NCBI RefSeq assembly: GCF_021347895.1
Contig: NC_067115.1
Span: 8,394,064-8,458,063 of the forward strand
Source of the DNA: Acanthochromis polyacanthus
Lineage: Eukaryota > Chordata > Actinopteri > Pomacentridae
Length of the DNA: 64,000 nucleotides
Direction of reading: 5' to 3'
Within the stretch, counting starts at the first letter, position 1; each line of letters begins with the position of its first letter. Of the stretch, positions 12,992 through 55,100 are shown in pieces. Below the pieces are notes generated by a model, which saw nothing but the letters and a program-made list of their open reading frames with translations, made no database searches and was not told the DNA's origin. A program made the translations under genes and the position numbers.

Positions 12992-13269
12992 GGCAGCATC
13001 CACCTCCGAAGCCTCCACCTCTCCTCCTGAACAAGTCAGCACCTGCTCTGTTACGTGCGACAAAAGCCATTTCTTGGATCTGTGAGGGAGTGACGCGACA
13101 TCCAGGGGAACCGGCTGGGTGGCATTCTCCTGTTTACAGTGACAGCAGATATCATCGGTCCCAGACGTTCACATCAGAGCTGCCTGCAACGCCCCGAGAC
13201 TGGCTGAGTCCAAAACACCACCGTCATCGCTGCCTTCTTGCCAAGACGAGGCTACCTTCCCCAAAAGGC

Positions 13270-13284
<15 letters not shown>
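12992..13284 (+). CDS. krt222: krt222 candidate exon 1 (5' UTR and first five codons)
   Basis: TTTTCTCTCCAG precedes 12992 and a strong donor, ACA|GTAAGT, follows 13284. The only in-frame ATG is at 13270 in the context GGCATGG, giving MEVMT. Joining at phase 0 to 17168 gives MEVMTVSMDLLQDSS. Because an acceptor precedes it, an earlier untranslated exon is possible. No homology supports this exon, only splice signals and phase. Confidence 0.5.
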
Positions 13285-41571
<28,287 letters not shown>

Positions 41572-44500
41572 ACTCAGAGTCAACCCCAGTTTGTTGGTGG
41601 TAGTAAGAAGACGCGGAAACAGCATCTGCTGATATTAACATCCTCTAATCGCAGCTTTCACTGAACTTTGCATCACAGCTTCTCGTCACACTTGGGCAGG
41701 ATGAGCTTCAGGCTTTTTCGTGGTGGCCGTTTTTATAGAGAGACTCGCATTCATCGCAACACAGAGGATAATAATTTAATATGTATTTCTGCGTCACCAT
41801 TCTAGATGAAGTAAAAGTGTCTCTTAACACCGTCAAGAGATTATTATTATTATTGTCATCAGTAATGACTCTGCTTAACTACAGCGTTTAATCCTGGTTG
41901 AAACGTGGTGCTGGAGACAAAGATGGAGGTTAAAAGGCAGATACATGGCACTAAAAGCTGCTGTGAAAACTTGAAGGGTGGATTTTTATTTTTTTATTTT
42001 TTGGTAGATTTTCTTTAAGGGACTGTATGAAAATTATTAGGATTTAATTTGCCCAAATGATCGATGCAGTTCATTCTGCATCTCATCAGAAAGCAGAGCT
42101 AAAATGTATCAAAAAATTGCTAAAATGACTGAATTATTAATTTAGCATCTGATTTTAACATTTAAGATGGCAGTCTTGAGGATTTTTATTTAAATAGATG
42201 TCTGTTAAATCTCTCTCTATGGTGATTGAAGCTCTGAGCCGCTAATGAAGTTATTTCAAAGTCCTTCCATTTACAGTTTTACAAACAGGGTGCCGTTGAC
42301 CACATTCTCGTGCCAAATCACATCTTTCTGTCAGAGAGTATAGATAGACTTATTGAATTTGTCTGCTAAAGTGTTTTTCAGGTGTATGCAATGACAATAG
42401 CTGTTACGCTAAGCTAAAAACACCAGCAGAGTGACAAGGCAATGGACATTTTTCCCATGCCGCATGTTTGACGTGTTTTCCAGTCGCTAACAGGTAAAAA
42501 CTGTGGAGTAGGTTGTCAGGGTTGCTTTATATACTATTGGTTCTGCCCCTCCTCTATTGTGATTGGACTGCTGGGAGAAATAAACAGCGATAAGTGCGTT
42601 CTACCCAAAGTTGGACATTTTTCAGCTATTGTGACCGAAACAGACCTGTTGAACTTTGGATAAAATGCTGCGCTTGTTGTTGTTGATTTTTGTCAACTCA
42701 CCAGATGTAGAGCCAGCAATTGGTCGCTTAGCAACCTACCACACTGAACAGTTTATGTTTGTACAGGATTTGGGTTTGCAGAAAGGCAGGTTTCCGTTTT
42801 TTTGGTGAATTATCTATTTTATTCCCCTGTCGTTATTTGTAGGAGCACCACTGCTGCATCCTGGGCTTACCTCTGCCCATTATTATTGTGATTAATTTAA
42901 ACAAATACAAACAAGCCGCAGAGTTTTCCCCTTATACAGAATGATAAGGGAGTGCAGATGCTACTTTACCCAGCCATCACTTTCTAGTTGTACAAAAGCT
43001 GAAAATCAACCAAACCAAAGTGTAGGAGAAGCTATTACTGCAGCTCTATCCATGTTTGTACCAGATGACATCTCTGGAGTGCTGTAATTTTAAAATGAAA
43101 ACTAAGCTTTAGGGAACATTTCATTCACTATGGATCGCCCAAGCAAACAGCAGTCAGCCATTTAATCAGTATGTGCAGTTACTGCTGCAGTTATCCTGCA
43201 TGAGGAGATCCAAAGCATCTCTGGTGAAAAAATAGTTTAAATATTTGGTGTCTTTGAAGAAAAATCTTACATTATCAGCTATAAAAAAGCACTTAGGTTG
43301 GACACACAATGTTTAGCTTAACAGTATGCAAGGCAGCAAACTTTTCTGGCCTTTCCGACCCACCATGAAGTTCCATTGAGAGCACTGACAGATAATTTCA
43401 CTTTACAGACTGCGATGGTCAAAGTTTAAGGTGCAACATTATGACAACATAATTGTCTGGAAACTGCATGAAACAGCATGTACTTTGTGAAGGCAGCTGC
43501 AGTATATACTGAAAGCAAAATGAAAATGTGTGTGATAAAGAATACTGCGGTTGTTTGGCAAATTAGGTTAAAAAAAAGACACCTGCAGTTACAGTTTATC
43601 ACCATCGATGGCGACAAAGCTTTCCACTTTATAGAGCTAATATTTGCACATTGAGAGGTTTATGATTTTGATTTTGGGGTCCGCTAGAATATATTTACAT
43701 GTTTTAATGCCTGAAAGACATTGTTTTGCTCCAATTTTAGCTCCTGTCTCTTTAAGTCCCACCTCCTGCAAAGCCCAGTCCGCTCTGATTGGTTACTAAA
43801 AGCGAGGCAGAGCTGTTTATGAACCATTATCACAGATTTATGAGTGAAGGCAAGGAGGCGTAGCTCTAACAGAAGCAGCTCTAGTGAGGAAATAATGGGA
43901 AGAAACTGCTGATTCTCTGTTTAAACCACATTAGCTGCTAGCAGGAGTTATGCAAAAGTGTTTCAAGGTGATGTAGATAAAAGAAATATGAAGTTTCAAG
44001 GAAGTAAGAAGCAGAATTTTCTGTGGGAGAGAATAACTCTGGCTTTGTAAGTTTGCAGACCTTTAACATGTACAAAAAAGTAGCTATTTAACATTGAAGG
44101 AAAGAAGGAACCCAAAAAAAAAGCATAATATGGGATCTTGAAGTTAGAGTACTCTATATTGTTTGTGCACTTTTATTTATTAGAATGAAATGAATGCAGC
44201 TATATTACATGAAGTATTTTAGGGAGGCTGTAAAAACATGTTAAAACCTCCTTCGACATCCCAGTAATTTTCCTACAGTCCCTAAACGCTTTGCACTGCA
44301 GACTCATACAGCACCTAGAAAAATATCAGCACTGACAGACATCCAGAGTTCTTTAAAAGTCTTTTGTCATTGCATTAAATTCTCTCTGTGGAGAAAACAA
44401 AAGAAATATTTAAATCTTATAATGTAGGCTACACTGTACGATGCTCACTGTGATCCTAATATCAGCAGTGAGGCTTTTAACTCTCACCGTGTGTCTCAGA

Positions 44501-46000
44501 GAACTTCCATTCCCCATCTGGACCAGAGGAGGGCAGCATTTGTAAATTGTTTAACACTGCAGTGTTCCTGCGACGCTCCACTCGGGTTGTGTAACAGATT
44601 CTACCTGTTACACCTCGGTCTGAGAGTTTTTATGCTGAGTTTTGAGTTGGCACCAAAGAAATGGAGAGCGGACCGCTGAGCGTTGCATTTGGGTCCCTCA
44701 GAATATTTAAATCTATTATCTATGCAGTTCTGTGCTTGTTTTTCGCTTTGCTTCAGAAAGCACACTCTTCATTTTGAGAGCTCTGTAACTTCAGAATGAA
44801 GCATTACGCGTTTATCTAAAAGTTTATCATTTCAAATAAAAAATCTGAATTATGTGCAGCCTGTTGTGTTTTCTGTTAGATGTTTACCCTGATAAGCTCA
44901 TTCAGACTGGCTCTTAGACACGAATGAATTAACCACACTGTCTTCCTTTAGTTTCCAATTCGACTTTGATGTGAAACTGAAGATACAAACTGTTTTTCAC
45001 ACCTCTATGCCGTTTCTCTCTCTGTCTCTCTCTGTCTCTCGCTCTCTCTCTTTTAAACGCACCAAAAAGTTCAACAAGTCAACAACTTTATTTTTCAGCA
45101 TGAAAATAATAAAAATACAACTTTAGTATACAGAGAAGACATTTGTTACAGTGCAGTATCATAAATATACTCAGATTTATACAGATGTGGGCAAAGTTTA
45201 TGCATTGAAATGAATGGACATACCTTAAACCGATTTCCTCCTAAATGTAATTTATAACATCAGTTGCACAGATGGGAATCAGTGTACATGAAGATAAAAG
45301 ACTAATTAAATGGCTTACAAGCCTTAAACATAAGATAAGGTGCTAACAGTTTAATCACAAACATTTTATATTAACATGATCCTCTTGGCAGTACATATAT
45401 TTAAATATTAGTGTGACAGTTCTAGCATATTTACAAGCTGGTTACATGTTATTTATTAGTGGTAGATGAAGTATTTGCATCGATTTCTGAGGTGAAAGTA
45501 CTAATACAACCCTAAAAGTAGTCAATGCATCACTGTGTTTGAGATGAAGCTCATTTTGAACGATTTAATGCTTATTTTCATCATGAATTCAGCTGCTCCC
45601 ATTCATAAATGTGGCTGAAAATAGCAAAAAAAAAAGAAGCGCTCCAAATGATTATCGATATCAGTTTGGTGCCAAATCCAGTGTTTGAGCTGCACTTGTT
45701 GGGTGTTTTTTCTTTATGTTTTCCACGTTCTTCATATGCTTCGTGTGCAAAAGTCTTAACTTGTCAGATAAATGCAGTGAAGTGAAAATATTTCCCTCTC
45801 AGATGTAGTGGGGTTGCAGCAGATGTTTTGTGTTTTGCTGTCTTTTGATAGCTGCTCAGTTCTGTGTCTCTTCACATGCTAAATATGATTGGGATCAGCT
45901 GACCACAGAGCAGGTCTGGCAGCTGCACACTGAGGTCTGCATCGTGGTTTTGTTGTATCCTGCAGACACAGTAACACGCTCACAGTAACCGCCATGTGAG
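41572..46000. other. krt222 3' UTR and intergenic space
   Basis: No third gene seen between the converging genes. It includes a CT-rich run at about 45018-45053. ccr7 and smarce1, neighbours of KRT222 and TNS4 in humans, were not recognised here. Confidence 0.45.
44835..44840 (+). terminator. Candidate krt222 poly(A) signal
   Basis: AATAAA followed within 30 nt by GT-rich GTTGTGTTTTCTGTT. It would make a 3' UTR of about 3.3 kb. An earlier AATAAA at 42579-42584 is an alternative. Confidence 0.3.
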
Positions 46001-46005
46001 TACGT

Positions 46006-46011
46006 TTATTT
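46006..46011 (-). terminator. Candidate tns4 poly(A) signal
   Basis: AATAAA on the minus strand about 32 nt after the stop codon; would give a very short 3' UTR. Confidence 0.45.
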
Positions 46012-46042
46012 GAGAACTACAGTATGTGAAGTCCTCGTGGGT

Positions 46043-46175
46043 CTATGGTTTGGTGATGGCAGCTTGAATAACGTCGCAGACTTTGTTGCAGGGCTGCAGA
46101 GGGTCGTATTCCGCGAAGACGTGGCAAACATTCTCCATGCCGGCCTCGATGCCTTTCGCCACGAAGCCAAACATC
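46043..46175 (-). CDS. tns4: tns4 last coding exon (PTB C-terminus)
   Basis: CCCAAAAG|GATGTTTGG to TAG at 46043. It encodes [20 protein letters not shown], then [18 protein letters not shown], matching tensin PTB ends (IFGFVAKS..NVCHLFAEYD). Confidence 0.95.
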
Positions 46176-49100
46176 CTTTTGGGACAACACATTTTGATTA
46201 ATTTGTGAAGAAGTAGCTTAAGACGTAGAAGAAAATTTTTAGGAATCAAAGACACGAAGTGCAGCTCACCTTGGAGCAAAACTTGAACCTTTTACCCATC
46301 TGTGAGAGAAATAAACATTAGATAATGTTTCCTGCTGACAAGAGACAACTGTACATCAGAAAGCCTTTTAAAAAAGTTAATGAAGATTAAAGAAAACTAT
46401 GAAAATATTTGCAAATATCTGCAAAATACATATACATTTGCTATTATTCAATGCAGACTATAATTTTACTGTCAAAGTTGTGGAAAAAAAGAATTATTGT
46501 TTTAAAAAATACAGATTTTTGATGTGAACGTTCAGTTTTAGGCTGTTATCAAGCCGAATATACCCATTTTTTTATTTAAAAAACCTGTAAAACTAATTTT
46601 TTGCATTTTTGAATACAGTAAAAAAAATAGTGTAATTTTATAGTCAAACGATACAACAAAAAAAGTAAAAATAAAGATTATTTAGGAGTTTGACCTGTTT
46701 TTTTATTGTGTGTTTGTATGATTTTCCTGCGTAATATCTGTATTTTAACAAAACAGATTATTTTTATGTGTTAGAATTTTATAAATGGTAGATATTTTTC
46801 TGCAGTTATTTTACAGATTTTCCATTTTGTGAAATTACAGATAAGATCTAGTGAAATCATATTCTAAAAAAGTAATTTGCATGTTGACTGTTAGTAAAGA
46901 AAAAGAAAACTGTGAATAATGTCTTCTTAAAAAATCTGTCTTATAAGTTACATACTTTTTACTGCAATTAAACCAGGAAAAATATTTTTTTTGTTTGTTT
47001 TTTACAGATATTCGCTGTTGTTTGACAGAAAAATATATATAAAAGTTAGAAAAATGATGCAAAATTTATTAACAATTATTTTCCAGATTTTTCGTATTTA
47101 GTTAAAATACAGATAAAATATCTAGTAAAATCTGAAAAAATATATGTTTACATGTCGACTGTAAAAAAAACATAAAAAGAGGCAAAATAACATCTGCATC
47201 AAAAACATTATTTTACAAAAAATCACAATGTGTTACTTTAAAATGTCACTGTTTTACTGTATTTGAATCAGCTAAAAATACATATATTTTACAGATATTT
47301 ACTGTTATTTTCAATGTTTGTTGACAGTTTTTGAATGTCACAGTATTTCACCCATTTTTAAAGATATTTTGTGGCACATTTTCACCTTTTTTTTTTTCTT
47401 TTACAGGATTTTTCTTTTTCTCTTCGTGTGGTTTAATCTGTTCACACAAAAGCTGACCTAATTTCTGAGCTCTTTCCGTGCAAAGAATGTAACCACAGTG
47501 AACACAATATTTTTTCCATGCAGATGATTCACTTGTATACTCACAGTCTCTTGTCTGGGTCCTCGCCGCCATAGCTGAGCAGGTGAGCAGGATAATGGCG
47601 TCTGAAGAAGAGCCTGTGAAGAAATAAAACAAAAAGAAAAGCAGCCGGTGAGACCACAGATCTGCCCACCATGTTGTGTACTGTGGGGAAAACCTCAGCA
47701 GCTGGTGAGAAGTTGCGCCTTTCCTTACTTTCTCTTGATGTCTGTCAGTGTGACGCCCTTCAGAGACACCTTCATGTTGACGATGGTGGGCGACATGGAG
47801 GCCTGCTGGAGCGTCGAGGTCACAGCTCTCTGAACTGCACACGGACCCGTCAGCATCTCAGTGTGGACGGTGTTCAAGTACACAAAGTTACAGGCTGCAC
47901 AAAACACGAACACTGGGATCAGAATTACTGATTAAAAGCACATTAAACAGGTAATAAAACAAATGAAGCCTCCTTTGACTTCTCTCCTGGGTCATGTTTA
48001 TTTAACTGCAGCTGGGTTTCATCACTTCCACTGCTCAGGTCTGCTTTCTTCAGAATATACGCAACTAAGCTGCAATATAATTTAAAATTTATCCTCAGGA
48101 GTGGCAATAGGTTTGCTTTTATTGCTTTACTGCTTTTGGAGAGGAGAGGAGAGAGTTAGAAACAGGAGTGGTGTGTTTGTTTAACTGTTTTTTATTATAA
48201 GATATTAATGTATAACAAGCTGACACATGTGATTTTAAGACTTTAAGACTGTCCAGTGCCTCCTACGTAAAATCATTCCATCCTCCACATCTTATTCCCC
48301 ACCCACTGCTAAACAATATACAATAACCATCCAATAAAATACAGGAATTTTCTATCAAAAAATTAAAGCCTTAATTTTACATTAAGTTACAGGTGTTTTT
48401 GACTTTGTTTTTGCTTTTTATTTTATTTTTGCTTTTTCATGTGTATTGAATAATAATTTTTTACAAAAAATGTGTGTAAAATTACAGAATTAGTACATAT
48501 TTTCTGTTAATTGCCATTTATTGTAATTATTATTGGAAGAAATATGATTACATTATTACATTTCAGTTGAACAGTTTCATCTAGTAAATAAAACTGTTTA
48601 AATATATATTTAATAAATGTAAATACAAAAAAAATGTGAATTTATTTTTAAAAACATTTTGTGTCAAAAAATAATTTTCTTGATTATTTTTTGGGGGCCA
48701 TGTTTACAGTTATTGGGTTTTAAATGGCATTTTATATTAGGCATGTAAATTATACAGATTTTTGTATTTTACAGTTTTTAAATTCATTTTTAAAAATTTA
48801 TATTGTGTGTAAAAGCACAATAAATCAATCAATAAACCTTTAGAAACTGGACAAATGCATTTCTTCACTTTTTAAATTTTTTTTAAATTCATTTAATTAA
48901 AGTAATTTGTGTTTGTGATACTTTTAACAACTTGAAAAGAAGTCAAATATTATAGCTTGTTGATTATTTGTGAATTTCAAAGTTGTCTGTTTGGTTGTCT
49001 TCATCGAAAAATAACCAGTCAGATTATTTAGAAATATAGTCTTTTGCTGAATACAAATTGCATGATGAAAGATTTGATGAATTTAAAAAAAAAACATTAA

Positions 49101-52100
49101 AAAAAATCTAATATGACAACGGAATTGCTTCAAGGTCAAACACTGAAAACGTTACATTATCTTACAAAAAAAAAATGATGCTGCCACAAAAATTATGAGT
49201 TAGCAGTAGATATATAATGGATAGTTATCCACTTTTGTAGTCTGATTGCATAATCCTGAATATATGTAATCTGTTACCTTCTAACTCTGAAAGTAACTAA
49301 GTACTTTCACTCATTACAACACTGTGCACTTCCTGTCAAAACAAAGATGGCCGTCGACTGCTGCAACTGACAAGAAGAGCAGCAACATCAGAAACCAGTT
49401 AAAAATGTTTTTCATACCAAGGAGACGGAGCAATTTTTTCCTCCCTGGTTGTCAGAAGACTCTTTAAGGATTGTGGAAATACCCCCAGAACAACGGTATG
49501 TATTTTTAAACGACTTCTTAAGTCTTAGGAACTAATTTAGTTTTAGAGAAAGCAATGATTAGCTCCCAGCCTGAATGTATAATGTAGCTTTAGCTCCAAC
49601 TTGCTCGATTTGCTAAAGCTAAATTAATCTCACACACCCCAATTAAGAATCTTACATTGATCAGAAAAAAAAACTTAATGTCAATACGGGCACACCTAAA
49701 TAGATGGCAGTCATCTTTAATAACGGTATGAATATTTTTATAAGTCATTTTCCTGCTATGATCAGGAAAATGGTAGTAAATTAAAGGCTGTATTGTAGAT
49801 TCAGAAAGCTAACATGGAGAGAAAACAGCAGTGAAAGTGAAACCTGCTTATTTCTCATTTTATTGAAGATATACACTTATAGATAATAATAGACAATATA
49901 ATTTAAACTACAGTGAAGGTATTTCTGATTGAAAACTTACTGGAACTTTCCTAGAAAGCTAGCTTTTAGCTATAATTCGCTTTCCTCTGTTAGCAAGCAG
50001 CTTATCCCAAACAAGCTACTGTCAGCTACTACTACATAACTGCAAAAAACCGATGTGTTTGACAATGGGACAGGTGAAAATAAGAGCAGGTACATAATTT
50101 ACAGTAGCTTAATCCTGATTTTGTTGGTTTATTTGAATAGTTAGAAACTAGTTTAATCTCTTAACCCAATGCTATTAGCAACTTTTGCTATTTTTTGTTT
50201 GCGTCTTTCTTTGCTCTTAGTTTAGAGACACTACTGGTGAATGAGGTGCAAAAAGATTAGCAAACAGAAACTTCTCTAGTTGGTGATTTGCAACATGACA
50301 TTTTTTATGTGTGTTCTGAAATTGTATGTTTAAGTATGCAAGTGAGGTATTATATGTAGAAAAATGAGCTAATTAGCATCGATTACTCGAGCAGAAATCT
50401 CAATATTGGATGAAGTCAACAGAGCTTTGAGGATTTTGGATATCTCTTTTAATCAGTCCATGAATGAAAATGTATTGTCAACTGTTATTAAAAATAATAA
50501 TACATTTTTGCCAGGTTTTTAGATATAAAATGTAAACTTAATCAGCCTATTAATGACATAATAACAATCACCTCTGCATTGACTTTCAGAACATAAATGA
50601 GAATAAAACTGAAAAGTTCGGTGTATGTGCTTCCTACGTGGAAATTTATAGCTCAGAATTGAAATTTTTTGTTGGAAACCACTATTTTAACTACCCAACA
50701 TCATCTCACAGACACTGAGACAAAGTTGTTTATTTCCATCTCAGATTTTCTGAAGTTATAAATTTAAATATTCAAATGAGGTTTAATCACATTATATATG
50801 CCAATATGCTCTAACTTTCGTAAATATCCTTTGACAAAATGTAGTAAAATGACCAACCAGCTCTCAAAATTGGCCAGTTTTTGAAAATACTTTGTTTTTG
50901 CCTGTAGTGTCTCTCCTTAAAGAATTACCTGTGAGTAAAGATGTGAGTAAATGTAAATGTAAATGTGTTCCACTGTTATCTAAATATACACGCTGATTCT
51001 TTGAGTGTTACTTTAATTCACCTATTTTGTTGGTGTCCTCAGATGCTGCTTTTTCATTTGCCTTCTCCTCTGTTGTTTCCAGATCTGTGTGAGAAACAAA
51101 AGGTGAGGTTTTCATTTTTCAACTTTTATCCCTTTGTTCTGTCTTTCACACATTCTTAAACAAAATAAAAGCACGTCCAGCAGTAAAGGCTGAGTCACCT
51201 TTGGAGTGGAGCAGTAATCTGCAGGGCAAAGCGTAAGCAGAAATAGTGTGCTGGTAGACCAGGGCAGAGAGACTACCTGTGAAGACATTAGATTTACAGA
51301 GATTAAACACAATTAAAAGGTTATTTTTATTACCTTTTTTTGTAGAGCACAGAAGGTTAAAGTTCATCACTGGCCTAGGTTTAAATATTCTAAATAGATA
51401 TGTCATGATGAGTTGGGCTGTGTAAATATTATTCAGCACGCATATTTCTGAATTCCATTCATCCATATCTTAGAAATGCAATATTACTATAGATAGACTT
51501 CTGAGAAATTGACCGCAGCAGTGCACGCGTCTCGTCTTTCATGCCTTTATGTCAACATGTCAGATAAGAAGGAGAGGAGCCACAATAAACGCTGTGAATG
51601 AATCAGTGGGTGTAAGAACACACCTGGTGAACTCATACCTGAGAACAATTGAAGAACACCCACACATGACTGGCTCAGAAGGTGTCTGAGGTGCTTTAAG
51701 ACTGAGTGGGCGAGTGCACTTTCAGTGACTTTTAGGGGAAATTGATTACTCGACTTACCAAAGTACGGTTCCTGAGAAGAGCCTTTGAGGCGGACGCCCT
51801 TCGCTGATGATTCAATGAGGAAGTGTCTGATAAGCTCTGAACTGCTCTCTCCTGTTTGGAAGAAAGGGCAAATGTAAGAAAAGGATGCAGTCAGTGAAAA
51901 TAAGTTACAATGTAGGACAGTGGCACATGAGAGTGAAACCATAAAGAGGCATTAGAAGTTCTTGTATTACATGATTTCACATGGTTCCCAGCTGGAAATT
52001 TACCGTCCCAACCCCAAAACCTATCAGCAGGTCTACAGGCATGTTTTCTAGTTAAAAATAACCAAGTTATATAATTTATTAGAGCGAGAAACTGTATAAA

Positions 52101-55100
52101 CATAGAGAATTTATCATGTGAAATGTAGTTTATCTGAAAAAAATTAACCAAATTTCAGCTTAACCTCACAATGTTTTCTTTTTTAAAATCACTTTATTCT
52201 AAACATCTCATTTAAAAATCTGACAAAATGAAACCTTTTGCAGTAACCGGTTTCTGCAACAACGACAGCAACAAAAAAACCCTGAAAATATTCTCCACTT
52301 CCTAGAGCAATTGAGAAGCCATTAGTGACTCAGCTGTAGCTATTAGTCACGTGACAAAAAAAAACCTGACTTTTCGGCTACCCTGAAGGCAGTATTTATG
52401 CAGAGCAGAGAGGAGACAAGTATGGAAACAAACTGAAAATGTAAATAATGAACTATCTGTAATATATTGAGCCACTATTATGAGGGTTACCAGACAGTCT
52501 TTCTCAGCCGCCATTCTTTTTTCTGAGTCTCACCAAAACAAACCTCATTTAAAAAGTCAACCAAAATAAAACAGGATTCTTGAACGTATTCTTGAAAGAC
52601 TTTTGTGAAATAGCAATAAACCTGAACAGCAAAATCGCCAAAAAACACTTCTTTCTACCTCATCTTTATCACCTCATCTTCTAGTGATCAGGACATCTCC
52701 CCCTCAGCATGCAAGACATTGTAGTGATGTCAATACATTTCTATAGAAACATGCCAACTGAAAATTGGCAGAAAGTCAAAAAGGAATGATACTCAGTTTA
52801 CAAAACGGCCCAAAGGCAAAATTATTCAACTTTCAATATCAGTATTTCACCTTTTTTTTTTTTTTTACCTTATGACCTCCAGTGTTTTTACAAATTTCTG
52901 ATGGCTCTTTTGTCAAATTTTAGTCCCTCTCTCGTGTGCAAAAGCTTACAGAATTCTAATATTCTTTTATTTCTGAGCTGCTTTCTTTAATTATTGCGTT
53001 CAGTGTCATGTGAAATATTCCAATTACCTTTGCAATACTTCCTTGTAATGGACAACATTGCTTTATGACAGAGTTATGCCAGTATTGTTTCTCACTTTGT
53101 GTTCTACTCATATTTTCGTTGACGTTTTTATTTTTTGTAATGTATTGTACTTAAACCTTATTGCTTTTCTATTAGTCAGTGCATTTATTTTCATGCTATG
53201 TAATTTGGTTTTCAAGGTAAGTTAATTTTGTATTCTGGCACAAAAATTTCCTTCGTGAATAAAGAAGTTGTATCTTATCTTTGCTTGACTTAGCCTTTAG
53301 ACATTAATGAACATCTGTGCCATTCAACTCCAATCAATCTGCTTTCTTCGGTGATACTGTTTTACGTCAACAATGGCTAGTTTGGCAGAGCTTAATAGGA
53401 GAGCGCTGAGAAAGAATGGCAACGAGAGTATGGTGGAATGGAAAAATGTAGGTAGCATCCAAGAAAAGTTTCTGATTCTGCAGATTAACAGTGCAGTCTC
53501 TGCTGATGACGGTGATGTTGTTTCTTGGAAGCCTGTCTAGTTTGTTGGATTTTTCTGCTGGGTGAAGGTTTGATCTGTGACAGCTTTATTTTGTCTGGGC
53601 AAATCCTGAGACAGCTTTTTTTTAACGTTTTAGTTACATCTTCCAACCACTCACAGATAAATGTTTAAATCCACCAACCACTCAATAGTAAATCATTATT
53701 TTGGTGTCTGAAATCTATCTACTGTCATATCTTTACCCTGTTCAGACCCATATGCGCACATATTGTAATGAATTCTCAACTGCTTTTTTTGAATTCACCT
53801 TGTGACCGAAATATCTAGAAGAGCAGCAGGATATCTGTGAGCCAGCATGTTCAAATGTTCTCCTAGCCTCACATCTTTCATATCCCGCATTCCTGAACGG
53901 GCTGTAAAAAATACAAATCTGCAAATGATGTAAGCCTCCAAACAGTTTTGTGAGTGAGGTCCGTTTTTCCCTCTTTGATTGGTAACAGCGCCATAAACAG
54001 CTGGTTTTCTTTTGTGTTTACACAAGGTAAACTGTGGCTGGAAAAAGCTAACAGCGCTGTCTCCTGCCTCGCCACAGATTGCTGGATGTCGTCAGACGTG
54101 CCTCATCACATCAGCAGAGTTGAGTAAGTTCTTCCCCGAGACTTACAGGTCTCTCTATAGACAGATGACGCTCAGAGCTGCACTGTTGTTTGCCTGTGAT
54201 TGTGGCACCTTGTGGACGTTCTGTTTCCTGTATCTGACCAAACACTGTGGTGACATTTTTAAGAATAGCATGTGATTCAGAAGCAGTAGTGCAATGATGA
54301 GTAGAAGTAGGAATAGACTGCTTATTGTGGCTGATATTTGGCATTTGTCCGGTTATCTGTGTTGGTATTTTTATTGACTGATTATTGATAAATTAAATGT
54401 GCTACTTCAGGTCTGATGCAGCCTCCTTTCTCCATGTGTAGTCACTCTAAGGTCTCAGAAATGTCTCTTTATTTTCTTCTTTTTTCTTTGTCTGCATTTA
54501 TTCTCATTGTTTAACTCCACGGAAAGGGTGTCAACATTTTATGAGATTAATGCATATTTGTAAATATGCTCAGAAATGTCTCTCGAGCAGAGACTGCAGA
54601 AACTGAACAAGAATCACAAGCCGTTGCCACAAACCAGGAAACGAGCTGCTCTCACAGTGGCTAAATATACACTAATGGCTAGCGGCTAAGTTAGAAGGCA
54701 ACAACAGATGAAACAGTCTGCAAAACAATAACTAATAATGCTTTATGATATGGACCGTACTGGGCAATAGACGTGATAGAACAGTGAAGGATTAAGAAAA
54801 CAGAGAAGAACAGCAGACGTACCTGCAGGAGACAAACTGATCAGTTTCTCACATAAACAGAGAGCGTCCTAATTTAATCACTCCTCTATAGTCACCCTTA
54901 TTAATGAAGAAGTCTAGTTATGAATGACACATTCTCTGCTGTCACATTACATTTAAATGTATGTCAGTTCCAAATGTTAGTTATCGACTTTTCTTGATTA
55001 CTAATAACCAGCATTGGTATCATGCCTGAAAAACCCACAACGGCTGATCCCTCATTTGAAGCTCACCTGGGTAAGCATCAGGACTGGAACTGGTGGGTGA

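Noticed and set aside
47348..47842. 164-codon minus-strand frame starting [10 protein letters not shown]
   Set aside because: Wrong-frame shadow of the tns4 PTB exons and their intron; the correct frames match tensin.
53372..53540. Small frame starting [16 protein letters not shown]
   Set aside because: About 55 codons, no recognised family, no supporting signals.
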